Assembly: GCA_041392835.1 (NCBI GenBank)
Contig: JAWKLF010000006.1
Span: forward strand, 1 to 64,000
DNA length: 64,000 nt
From: OLB11 sp041392835
GTDB lineage: Bacteria > Bacteroidota > Bacteroidia > Chitinophagales > Chitinophagaceae
Reading direction: 5' to 3'
Each line of letters begins with the position of its first letter. Within the stretch, counting starts at the first letter, position 1. The notes under the pieces were generated by a model. The model had not been told where the DNA came from, searched no databases, and saw nothing but the letters and a program-made list of their open reading frames with translations. Both the position numbers and the translations under genes were made by a program. Shown piece after piece: positions 8,210 to 18,300 of the stretch.

Positions 8210-11200
8210 TGCAAGAATTAGATTTACAAGATAAATACCTCATTAACTTTCTTTGCGAAAGACAAGACGGTTTGCAGTACAAAGAAGCCAAAGCAAATAC
8301 GGTTTCCAACCTATTTTTTTTGGTAGAAGATTTGAAACATTTTATTTCAGAAACTTCACTCAATAAAGACAATTACCGAAAGCTATTAAAGAAATTCAAT
8401 AGTGAAAAAGAGTTGTTAGATGAGTTTTGCAAGTTTTTAGATGAGAGGGTAAAATCTTCTGCTAATATGGCTGTGTTTATCAATAACAATAAGAAAGTAG
8501 ATTTTCAAGGCATACCTATTTATTTGTTTTACCCAAGTGGTAGCGTTACCCACGAAGACAAACTATTTGACGAAAATATCTTTACAGTCATTCAAGAATT
8601 GCCCTATATATTCAAGCACAATGGTAAACAATGCTTTTCATTCCGACCAGACCTTTCCTTTTTTCTCAATGGTATTTACTTAGGATATAGCGAACTCAAA
8701 AGTAATTACAACAATCAAAATGCAAGAAACAACGGCAGAAAAAAAGTAGCTAAAGATTATCAAACTGCTGTACAAGAATATTTAGTAATAGCAGAGGACA
8801 ACGATATAAACCAATCTATCCGAAAAGACTTTTTGAAAATATTTGAAAAAGCAATACATATTACCTCTACCGACATTAACGAAACCTATGTAATACGAAA
8901 TATTACCAATCAATTTGACTTAATTAAATCCATAGTTCAAGCAGATACCTATGATTTCAACGAGTACAATTTGAATATTACCAAAGACTTTAAGGCATAT
9001 CCATTACAAAACAAAACAGGTAGTAAACCAGAAAAATTTGAAGAGGTATTTAAGGCACTCTATGATAAAAAAATGATAGAGAAAGAAATACTATACTACA
9101 ATTTTTTAGAGAGAGAATTAATTAGAAAAGAAAATAGCAAAACCAAAGAGTATAAGCACAACGATGGTAGGTTAATTAGTCCAAGACCAAAACAGAAATT
9201 TGGAACAGACAAGGTATTAAGTAAGATAGATGAATTTTTGGAACACGAAAACGAACCTGATTATTTCATAAATAAGTTAGAAGCCGAATTACAAGCCAAA
9301 GGCGTAGGAGCAGAACAAATTAAAGAACTCATTTCCAAAAGACAGAAATACCAAAACAATAAAAATATCTATTCCTTATTGCTTCAATATTCAGCAGGAT
9401 TTGGTAAATCTAATATTATCGGTTGGACAGCATTACAGCTTAAAGATTTGCGTAAAAATGGTACTTATGTCTATGATAAAATAATGTTGGTAGTAGATAG
9501 GTTACAGTTAAGAGACCAGTTAGATACAATGCTACACAATATGAATATTCAAAAAGGAATGTTTATAGAAGCCTCAGACAAAAAATCATTTATTACAGCT
9601 TTGAGTAGTGATAAAAGAGTAATTGTAGTAAACCTACAAAAATTTGAAAGTGTAAATAATATTATTGATCCTGCAATAATTAAAAAACTTTCAACACTTC
9701 GTATTGCTTTTTTAATAGATGAAATACACCGTAGTAATAGTGGAGTTCAGCACGAAGAAATGATAAGTATTTTTGATGAATTACAGAGTAGCTTTGATAG
9801 CAACAAAGGGTACAATACCACACGAACTAAAAAGAACTTGATAGTAGGTTTTACAGCCACACCAAGCGACCATACTTTAGCAAGGTTTGGAGAGTTTAAT
9901 AAATATGCAGAAGCAGAAAAAATATGGATACCCTTTGACAGCTATACAATGAAAGAAGCTATTGAAGATGGTTATATACTAAATCCTATCAAAGGTATAG
10001 TACCAGTTTCAGCTAAAATGTTTTTTGAAATACCTGATAATGAGTTAGAGGGATTTGAAGGCGATACAGGGTATGAAGAAATTCCAGACAACACAGATAC
10101 AGGCATTGATGAATATGGCAAAAAATATGCAATTCGTAAAAAGAAAATCTATGCCAATAAAGACAGAATAGATGCAATTTCAAAATTTGTAGTAGAGAGG
10201 TTAGTATCTACTGTTTATCACAATATAAGAGGTACAGCAAAGGCAATGTTGGCAGTTTCTTCCATTCCTAATGCTATTCAATACAAAAAGAAAATAGAAA
10301 AATACTTTAATGAAATAGTACAACAAAAAAAATATGAAAGATTTAAGGAAGCACCAGTTTATATTGTGTATTCCGATAGCCAAGACCAACCAAGCAGTAA
10401 TAGTGTAAACGATGGACTAAATGAAAAGAATGTTTTACAATCATTCAAATTGGCTAAAAATGACATTATCATAGTAGTAGATAAATTACAAACAGGTTAT
10501 GATGAACCCAAGCTACATACTTTGTTTTTAGATAAAGAAATAAGGGGTATCAATGCAATACAAACTATTTCAAGAGTAAACAGAACTACTAAGTATAAAA
10601 ACGACTGCAAAATTGTAGATTTCTCATACAAGAATATCAATGTAAAAAATATCAAGTCAGCATTTGAACATTTTAGTAATGTAGTAGTATCAGACTTTGA
10701 CCCTTTAGGCGATGAAGAAAGATTAGACGAGTATTTTAAGGCATTAAGAGTACACCCAATATTTACAGCTCATTTTACTACATTCAGTAATTACAAGCAA
10801 GGAAAGGAGCAAGTACAAGCCATTATCAATATGGAAAATAGCTTTGCTGATTATATTACTACCAACAAAGCCGAAGCCAAGCTATTAAAAAGTAGTATAA
10901 GCAACTATTACAAAATATTGAACCTAATAGAGTTTGTTTTGGATTTAGATAAAAAATATTCCGACCCAATATTTTTAGAGTTTTGGAGGAAGTTTAATTA
11001 CGAATACAACCACCTCAATAAGCCAACAGATATTATAGACGATGTAGAAATTTACTTTGATAATCGTATAGGCATAGTAGCACCATTAGACAGTGCAGAT
11101 AATGATAAAAACAAGAAATCAGTTAAAGGCAGTTCTACAAGTTCAGATGATAATAAGTACAAATACAATATCTTAAAAGTAATTGAAAAGCGTAACCAAG

Positions 11201-11475
11201 AAGAAGAAGCTATTGCAGAATTGATAAAAGAATTTGAAGCAAAAATAGAAGCCTTCTTTTCATATATCCATACAGAGGAAGTAGGCAAAAGATTAGTAGC
11301 AAAAATCAAAGACGATGGTACAACATTCAGCCAAGAAGAAATTTACCAAGACTTTGCAAAAGTGTATAGAAAATATACAATCTTAAATAAAGACTTAGGC
11401 GATTTTTTCAAACGAGAAACTAAAGACAGCTTAAACCAGTTGTGTGATGATTTTGAAAGAACCTTAACTATATAA
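8209..11475 (+). CDS. hsdR: Type I restriction endonuclease motor/nuclease subunit (HsdR)
   Basis: This is a 1,088-residue intact protein. The N-terminal HSDR_N nuclease shows D148 in FRPDLSFFLNG and ELK at 162-164, fitting a PD-(D/E)xK site. The SF2 helicase motor follows. Its motif I is an unusual AGFGKS at 396-401 where GxGKT/S is usual, motif II is DEIH at 504-507, and motif III is GFTATPSD. Motif VI-like sequence is near QTISRVNR. The C-terminal helical domain should bind HsdMS. The enzyme moves along unmodified DNA using ATP and cuts far from the recognition site. The gene begins within the stop of the DUF262 gene, and the next gene starts 30 bases after it. Confidence 0.93.
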   Translation: MQELDLQDKYLINFLCERQDGLQYKEAKANTVSNLFFLVEDLKHFISETSLNKDNYRKLLKKFNSEKELLDEFCKFLDERVKSSANMAVFINNNKKVDFQGIPIYLFYPSGSVTHEDKLFDENIFTVIQELPYIFKHNGKQCFSFRPDLSFFLNGIYLGYSELKSNYNNQNARNNGRKKVAKDYQTAVQEYLVIAEDNDINQSIRKDFLKIFEKAIHITSTDINETYVIRNITNQFDLIKSIVQADTYDFNEYNLNITKDFKAYPLQNKTGSKPEKFEEVFKALYDKKMIEKEILYYNFLERELIRKENSKTKEYKHNDGRLISPRPKQKFGTDKVLSKIDEFLEHENEPDYFINKLEAELQAKGVGAEQIKELISKRQKYQNNKNIYSLLLQYSAGFGKSNIIGWTALQLKDLRKNGTYVYDKIMLVVDRLQLRDQLDTMLHNMNIQKGMFIEASDKKSFITALSSDKRVIVVNLQKFESVNNIIDPAIIKKLSTLRIAFLIDEIHRSNSGVQHEEMISIFDELQSSFDSNKGYNTTRTKKNLIVGFTATPSDHTLARFGEFNKYAEAEKIWIPFDSYTMKEAIEDGYILNPIKGIVPVSAKMFFEIPDNELEGFEGDTGYEEIPDNTDTGIDEYGKKYAIRKKKIYANKDRIDAISKFVVERLVSTVYHNIRGTAKAMLAVSSIPNAIQYKKKIEKYFNEIVQQKKYERFKEAPVYIVYSDSQDQPSSNSVNDGLNEKNVLQSFKLAKNDIIIVVDKLQTGYDEPKLHTLFLDKEIRGINAIQTISRVNRTTKYKNDCKIVDFSYKNINVKNIKSAFEHFSNVVVSDFDPLGDEERLDEYFKALRVHPIFTAHFTTFSNYKQGKEQVQAIINMENSFADYITTNKAEAKLLKSSISNYYKILNLIEFVLDLDKKYSDPIFLEFWRKFNYEYNHLNKPTDIIDDVEIYFDNRIGIVAPLDSADNDKNKKSVKGSSTSSDDNKYKYNILKVIEKRNQEEEAIAELIKEFEAKIEAFFSYIHTEEVGKRLVAKIKDDGTTFSQEEIYQDFAKVYRKYTILNKDLGDFFKRETKDSLNQLCDDFERTLTI

Positions 11476-11505
11476 AGCAATTTGTAAAAAAATATTATTT
11501 AAGTA

Positions 11506-12658
11506 ATGGGACAAGCTAAAAAACATTTTTATGATGGATTACCAGATAGTGTTACAATAGACACACAAATTTGTGCTTCCCATTTCAAAGATGATTTTAT
11601 TTCTAATTATATTAAGAAGAACAGTAATGTAGGTAAGTGTAGTTATTGTAGTTCTAAAGAAAGGTTGTTTCTTTTGAAGATTTTATTCTGTTCTTGAAGT
11701 AGGTATTAATTATCTATTTGAAGATGCAAATGAAAGTAGATTTATCAATCACGATGGCGAACACGGTTTAGATGGCAATACTTTTTTAGCTTGGGATATT
11801 ATTTATGATGATATGCTTGATTTGCAAATTGATGATGATGAAATTTGTAAAGACATACTAAAAAAAATTGATGAAGATATTGTTTACTGTCGTAGTGATG
11901 AATTTGGAGATGAAACTGATTTTTATACCGATGAGTGGAATTATTTTAAGGAAGTAGTAAAGCATAAAGCAAGGTTTGTTTTTTATTTTGATGATGTATT
12001 TAAGGGTTACTTTCACTCTAATCCTATTTCAATACTAAACAACATACAATCAGAAATTATTAAACTTAATTTATTCAAAACTATAACACCGAGTACTAAA
12101 ATATTGAGATGTACCCAACACAAAAATAGGGATGATATTAAGGCAGATGGTAAGCGTATTGCTTCTAATCCTGTAGCTAATTGTAAAGGTCAAAACAGAA
12201 TGAGCCCAGCAGGTATTTCAATGTTTTATGGTAGTGATGATAAAGACACAAGCATTAAAGAAGTTGTTGATTTTACTAATTTGAGTGAACCATTTTACAC
12301 AATAGCAAAGTTCACACCAAAACAAGATTTAAAGCTAATAGATTTAACTTCATTTCCAGTACTTCCAAGCATATTTGATAGTGCTAATAATAAGCATAGA
12401 GAACCAATTATGTTTCTAAAAGCTTTTGCAAAAGATATATCAAAACATATTCATAAAAACGATACAAGTATTGAGTATGTGCCTACCCAAGTAATAACTG
12501 AATATATAAAATTTAATCCAATATTAAATGTTGATGGTATAATTTATCCTTCTGCTAAAGATAATAATGTTTCAAATTATGTATTATTTATGGACAATGA
12601 CCAATCATTAGAGAAACTAAACTTTCATTTTAGTAGCATTCAAATAAATACAATATAG
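11506..12658 (+). CDS. HEPN/RES N-terminal domain 1 plus RES-domain protein (frameshifted)
   Basis: The frame opens with MGQAKKHF at 11506 and a Cys/His-bearing module (ICASHF ... CSYC) typical of the HEPN/RES N-terminal domain 1. It stops early at about 11697. The rest continues in another frame as EVGINYLFEDA and runs to 12658. Adding one T to two T runs near 11675 and 11683 would give a smooth join (RLFLFEDFYSVLEVG), so a sequencing error is likely; the whole protein would be about 384 residues. The RES domain is complete to the eye: Arg in GQNRMSPAGISMFYGS, Glu in TSIKEV, Ser in GIIYPSA. RES domains break down NAD+ in the known Xre-RES toxins. Its place 30 bases after hsdR and 108 bases before the Argonaute gene suggests a defence effector; that link is inferred. 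Confidence 0.8.
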
Positions 12659-12766
12659 TAATGAGCAATTCAATTAAAATATATCAAATACTTTGCAATG
12701 CTAAAGGCTTTTGCAAAATTATTTTAGACTATAAATTTAATAACCAATAAAATCAATGATAGTATA

Positions 12767-14809
12767 GTGGCAAAGCAAAACTTAATATTAAATATCTTAA
12801 ATTTTTCACACCCAGTACAAACTGTAGAGTGTTCGTTTCAATTGGCAAAAGCCAATGGCTTTTACCCTGTAAAAGTCAGTAGCTTACCAGTCAATATTGA
12901 AGACCTCTTTAGTAAAGAAGAATTAGAAAATATTGAGTATGCCTATACCAACTTCATAGCAGACGAAGCTATATCAAAACCTATTGCAGTAGATTTAGAT
13001 AAAAGCAGACGATTTGCCAAGTTATACTATACACACCAGTTATACAACCACTTCTATACTATTGCAGATGCGATAAAAACAAACTTCATTAGTGATATTT
13101 CATTATGGTTTTTAGATACCAAAAAAATAAACAAAGACTTTGATACTTATACAGTGTACACTATCAAAGTACAAATAGCAAGAGCAACCAAACTACCTGA
13201 ATTAGTTATTTCATACGATGGCAAGTCAAGAGTATGTAAGCAAAGCAGAGAACAAATACATTGCGATGAAGAAATATTTTCTTCATTCTTATACAATAAG
13301 CGTATCTATTACAAAGACAATTTACCAGAAGATGCAGGGTATCATTTAGATAGACAATTTCCTAAAATCAATTTCTATTTATCCAAATTCTTAGGACTTC
13401 AAACCACGCCTGACAAACCAAGCAATAAATACAGTGCTTATTTTTTAGAGGTATCAGCATTTTACGATAAGTACATAAATACAGCAGAGTTCAAAGCAGT
13501 ATTACCCATTACCTCAAATGGTTTTATTACAATAGATACAGACAAAATAAAACAAACTACAGAGAATAGTAATTTAATGCAGTTTGGTCAAAACCATACC
13601 AACATTATGCCTCATTATGGCTTAGGGGTTGGAGGTCCTTATGAGCTTTCACCTCATAAAAATATCAAATTCATTTTCTTATTTCATAAAGAGGATAACA
13701 CCTTTGCCAATACGGTATTCCAATGGTTTGAAGGTAAAAAAGACGGCTTCAAAGGACTTAAAAATTATATCAAACTGAATTACAGCATTGATAAAGCGAA
13801 CAGCATAATTTTTGAAAATAAAGAAAACCCTATTGAAGAAATAAGACAGCAACTATCCGATAAAACCTTTGCTGATGATGTAAGATACTTAGCAGTTTAT
13901 TTATCCCCTATTTCTAAAGCCGAGATAGACGAAGAAAAACACAAAATATACTACCAAGTAAAAGAAACATTATTAGACTATCGTATCACTTCACAGGTTA
14001 TTGATAGAGATAAAATAAACAATTCAGCTTTCAAGTATTACTTGCCAAATATTGCTATCGCAATATTGGCTAAACTAAACGGAGTGCCGTGGCGTTTACA
14101 GCGTAATCTATCCAATGAATTAATAGTAGGTGTAGGAGCTTTCAAAAATGCCGAAATAGGAAGTAGATATATAGGCAGTGCCTTTTGTTTTTCAAACAAT
14201 GGCCACTTTAGAGGTTTTGAGTGCCACCCAGCTATAGATACTTTTATGTTAGCAGGAGATATAGGCAAAGCAGTTCGTAAATTCAAAAATGATAATGCAG
14301 ATGTAAAACGCCTTATTATTCACTTCTACAAATCAATGAGTAAAGCAGAATTAGAACCAATAGAAAAAGAGTTAGACGAATTAAATTTAGATATTCCAAT
14401 AATCATAGTTTCTATAAACAAAACAGAGAGTAAAGATTTTGTAGTATTTGATACCAACAGCACCCATACAATGCCTATAAGTGGCACATTTATAAAAACA
14501 GGTTGGAATGAATATCTATTATGCAACAATACAAGATATGGTTTATCAGCTACCGAAAAAATAGAAAGTTATCCATTTCCAATTAAGCTAAAACTAAAAG
14601 CTACAGACGAAACAATTTTAGATGATAGCAAAACCACAAAGGCAATAGTTGACCAAGTATATCAATTCAGCCGTATGTATTGGAAATCAGTAAAACAACA
14701 AAACATACCAGTAACAATCCTCTACCCAGAAATGGTTGCCGAAATATTCCCTCATTTTGATATTCAAGAACTCAAACAATTTGGTAAAGACAATTTGTGG
14801 TTTTTGTAA
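12767..14809 (+). CDS. Long prokaryotic Argonaute (MID-PIWI) with degenerate catalytic site
   Basis: This 680-residue protein has a GTG start; the nearer ATG at 12756 meets a stop at once. The MID domain is seen from about 355 to 447: YYQVKETLLDYRITSQVID with Y396, K399 and Q410, then NIAIAILAKLNGVPWRL with K436, fitting 5'-end binding of a guide. PIWI follows from 450. Where active enzymes have Asp after V-G-V, this one has G457 (VGVGAF). Where they have H-R-D-G, it has H519-F-Y-K (IIHFYKSM). The DEDX tetrad therefore looks lost. The C-terminus ends in LWFL. Inactive long (long-B-like) pAgos act by calling in a partner effector. The RES gene lies 108 bases upstream on the same strand. Confidence 0.88.
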   Translation: MAKQNLILNILNFSHPVQTVECSFQLAKANGFYPVKVSSLPVNIEDLFSKEELENIEYAYTNFIADEAISKPIAVDLDKSRRFAKLYYTHQLYNHFYTIADAIKTNFISDISLWFLDTKKINKDFDTYTVYTIKVQIARATKLPELVISYDGKSRVCKQSREQIHCDEEIFSSFLYNKRIYYKDNLPEDAGYHLDRQFPKINFYLSKFLGLQTTPDKPSNKYSAYFLEVSAFYDKYINTAEFKAVLPITSNGFITIDTDKIKQTTENSNLMQFGQNHTNIMPHYGLGVGGPYELSPHKNIKFIFLFHKEDNTFANTVFQWFEGKKDGFKGLKNYIKLNYSIDKANSIIFENKENPIEEIRQQLSDKTFADDVRYLAVYLSPISKAEIDEEKHKIYYQVKETLLDYRITSQVIDRDKINNSAFKYYLPNIAIAILAKLNGVPWRLQRNLSNELIVGVGAFKNAEIGSRYIGSAFCFSNNGHFRGFECHPAIDTFMLAGDIGKAVRKFKNDNADVKRLIIHFYKSMSKAELEPIEKELDELNLDIPIIIVSINKTESKDFVVFDTNSTHTMPISGTFIKTGWNEYLLCNNTRYGLSATEKIESYPFPIKLKLKATDETILDDSKTTKAIVDQVYQFSRMYWKSVKQQNIPVTILYPEMVAEIFPHFDIQELKQFGKDNLWFL

Positions 14810-14855
14810 TTTTTATTCTAAACTAATAATCCATACAATTTTACATTTTTTATAT

Positions 14856-14863
14856 TACCTTTG
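14856..14863 (+). promoter_or_regulatory. Candidate -7 element TAnnTTTG before the metal operon
   Basis: TACCTTTG fits TAnnTTTG, but it ends only 5 bases before the ATG at 14869. Used as predicted, it would give a leaderless transcript. No clear -33 TTG is seen at the right distance. Confidence 0.35.
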
Positions 14864-14868
14864 CACCA

Positions 14869-15201
14869 ATGAAAATATTTGCATATTTTATGGCTTTTTA
14901 CATTTTGTTACTCAGTGGAGTACCTTGTAGCGATGCACATAATGAATGCAACTACAATAAAGCAAAATCAGAACTTACCCAAAGCCACAACCACAAAAGC
15001 GACAAAAAAGACAATTGTAGTCCTTTTTGTACCTGTGCTTGTTGCAGTACTTCGGTGGTTTCTGTAAATTTCACCCCTTTTCAAATCAAAAAACCTACAG
15101 AGTTTTCTATAAGTCAAAAAATTACTATTCGTAATTTTTCTTTCGTTTCCAACTTCTACGGAAACATTTGGCAGCCACCTAAATTAATGCTTAATTGTTA
15201 A
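14869..15201 (+). CDS. Small exported Cys/His-rich protein of metal-resistance operons (DUF6660-like)
   Basis: This 110-residue protein has an N-terminal hydrophobic signal (MKIFAYFMAFYILLLSG) followed by a Cys/His-rich part with SHNHKSDKKDNCSPFCTCACC. It ends with a conserved-looking tail (FYGNIWQPPKLM). Small proteins of this form, assigned to DUF6660 as far as I can recall, stand just before CusA/CzcA genes in Bacteroidota. The Cys and His residues suggest it binds metal in the periplasm. It precedes the efflux pump gene here by 154 bases. The exact function is not known to me. Confidence 0.7.
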   Translation: MKIFAYFMAFYILLLSGVPCSDAHNECNYNKAKSELTQSHNHKSDKKDNCSPFCTCACCSTSVVSVNFTPFQIKKPTEFSISQKITIRNFSFVSNFYGNIWQPPKLMLNC

Positions 15202-15280
15202 TGATTAACGATTAAGTATTTCCATTAATCTTCACTTATCAATGGTCATTTGCTCGTAGCAAATGGTATCGTTAATCATT
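15200..15280. repeat. Nested inverted repeats in the leader of the efflux gene
   Basis: AATGATTAACGAT at 15200-15212 is the exact reverse complement of ATCGTTAATCATT at 15268-15280. Inside lies a perfect 8-base hairpin, CATTTGCT-CGT-AGCAAATG, at 15247-15265. A third, imperfect hairpin, GATTAGTTGC-TTTCT-GCAATTAATC, follows at 15298-15322. The block fills most of the gap before cusA. Confidence 0.7.
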
Positions 15281-15355
15281 AATGTTTACAATATTTTGAT
15301 TAGTTGCTTTCTGCAATTAATCAATCAACATTAATCATTAATAATTATAAAAAAA

Positions 15356-18300
15356 GTGTTAGATAAAATAATAAAATTCAGTATAAAAAACAAACTCATT
15401 GTAGCTGCAATGACTTTGTTGCTCATTATTTGGGGCGTTTGGAGTGCTACCAAGCTACCCATAGATGCCGTACCCGATATTACCAATAATCAGGTACAAA
15501 TATTTACCACTTGCCCCACATTAGCAGGGCAAGAAGTAGAACAGTTGGTTACTTTCCCCATTGAACAAAGTATAGCCAATATCCCAGATATTGAAGAAGT
15601 AAGAAGTATTTCTCGTTTTGGACTATCAGTTATCACAGTAGTGTTTAAAGATGAAGTAAATATTTATTTTGCAAGGCAACTCATAAACGAAAGAATAAAA
15701 GAAGCCGAAGCCAATATCCCCAAAGGCATTGGTACACCTGAACTTGCACCTGTAAGCACAGGACTTGGCGAAGTATATCAATACATTATACACCCCAAAA
15801 AAGGAAGTGAGCATAAATACAATGCCAAAGATTTGCGTACTATGCAAGATTGGATAGTAGCACGGCAACTGAATGGAACACCCGGTATTGCCGAAGTAAA
15901 TAGTTTTGGTGGCGAACTAAAGCAATACGAAGTATCTATAAACCCCAATCGCTTAAAGGCAATGGGTGTAAGCATTCCAGATATTTTCAACGCCTTGGAA
16001 AAAAACAATCAAAATACAGGTGGTGCATACATAGATAAAAAACCAAATGCTTATTTTATAAGAGGTATTGGCTTAGTTACAAGTATAGAAGATGTACAAA
16101 ACATAGCTGTAAAAAATACAGGGGGCATACCCATATTTATTAAAGATGTAGCCGAAGTAAAATTTGGTTTTGCTACACGGTACGGTGCTATGACCTACAA
16201 TGGTGAAGTAGATGCCGTAGGCGGTGTAGTAATGATGTTAAAAGGCGAAAACAGTAATGTAGTAGTTCAACGCATAAAAGAAAAAATACCTACCATTCAA
16301 AAATCATTGCCCGAAGATATTGTGATAGAACCTTATTTGGATAGAACAGATTTAGTAGGCAGAGCTATAAATACAGTAGAGAAAAACTTAATTGAAGGTG
16401 CTTTAATTGTAATATTTGTATTGGTATTGTTCTTAGGCAATTTTAGGGCAGGTTTAATTGTTGCTTCTGCCATTCCATTATCATTGTTGTTTGCATTGGG
16501 CTTGATGAATGTATTTGGTGTAAGTGCTAACTTAATGAGTTTGGGTGCTATTGATTTTGGACTTATTGTAGATGGTGCAGTAATTATTGTAGAAGCTACT
16601 TTGCACCATTTAGGGTTAAGAAAATCTATGAATAAATTGACACAGTCCGAAATGGATAATGAAGTATTTGTATCAGCGTCAAAAATTCGTAGCAGTGCAG
16701 CTTTTGGCGAAATCATTATTTTAATAGTGTATATACCAATACTCTCTTTAATTGGCATTGAAGGTAAAATGTTTAGACCAATGGCTCAAACGGTTGGTTT
16801 TGCAATTTTTGGGGCATTAATATTATCGCTTACTTATATACCTATGATGTGTGCTTTGTTCTTACCAAAATTAATAAATCATAAAAAGAACTTTAGCGAT
16901 AAAATGATGGATTTTTTCCAACGAATTTATCAACCATTGTTACAAAAAGCTATCAAGGCAAAATATATTTTAGTAGGTGCAACAGTGGCACTTTTTGCCT
17001 TTTGTCTTTTGCTTTTTGCCCGTATGGGTGGCGAATTTATACCTACACTTGCCGAAGGCGATTTTGCTTTTCATTGTATTTTACCACAAGGAAGTTCACT
17101 GAGCCAGAGTATTGAAACTTCTATGCAAGCCTCAAGAATTATCAAACAATTTGATGAAGTAAAAATGGTAGTGGGTAAAACAGGTAGTGCCGAAGTACCT
17201 ACCGACCCTATGCCACCCGAAGCAACCGATATGATGATAATCTTAAAACCACAAAAGGAATGGAAAACACATAAGTCTTACGATGAATTAGCTGATGAAA
17301 TCAGCGAAAAATTAGAAGCCATACCAGGTGTATTTTTTGAAAAAAATCAACCCATACAAATGCGTTTTAATGAGCTGATGACAGGCATTAGGCAAGATGT
17401 AGCCGTAAAAATATTTGGCGAAAATATGGATACCTTATCTAACTATGCTGAAAAAGTAAACAAAGTAATACAATCCGTACAAGGTGCTACTGCACCACAA
17501 GTGGAACGAGTAAGCGGCTTACCACAAATAAACATTGAATACGATAGACTGCGATTAGCCAATTATGGTTTAACCGTTGAAGATGTAAACGATATAGTAA
17601 GTACAGCCTTTGCAGGAAAAAGTACAGGAGTAGTTTTTGAAAACGAAAGAAAATTTGATTTAGTAGTTCGTTTAGATAGCATTTACAGAAGCAGTATTGA
17701 GGATGTCAATAATTTGATGATACCTACCAATACAGGTAATCAAATTCCATTATCACAAGTTGCCAATATTAATTTCAAAGTAGGTCCAGCACAAATAAGC
17801 CGTGAAGCAGGTAAACGAAGAATAGTGGTAGGCTTTAATGTAAAAGGCAGAGATGTACAAAGCGTAGTAACTGAAATTCAACAAAAACTATCTGCACAAG
17901 TAAAACTACCTTCGGGTTATTATTTTACTTATGGTGGCACATTTGAAAATTTACAAAAAGCAAGTAAAAGACTAATGATAGCAGTTCCCATATCATTGTT
18001 ACTTATTTTCCTATTGCTCTATTTTACTTTCCGAAGTTTCAAACAAGCCAGTTTAATTTTTACAGCCATACCTATGAGTGCCATTGGTGGCGTATTAGCT
18101 TTATTGCTTCGTGGTATGCCATTTAGTATTAGTGCAGGTATTGGCTTTATTGCTTTATTTGGCGTTGCCGTTTTAAATGGAATTGTATTGATAGGTACTT
18201 TTAACCAATTAGAAAAAGAAGGTATTACAGATGTTATAAAACGAGTAATTGAAGGCACAAAAATTAGACTAAGACCTGTACTAATGACAGCCACCGTAGC

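Noticed and set aside
12661..12753. 30-codon frame between the RES and pAgo genes (MSNSIKIYQIL...)
   Set aside because: Very short, low complexity, no motif; could be leftover sequence between the two genes.
14736..15067. Overlapping frames at 14736-14930 and 14879-15067
   Set aside because: They are shadows of the pAgo end and of the DUF6660-like gene, without any motif of their own.
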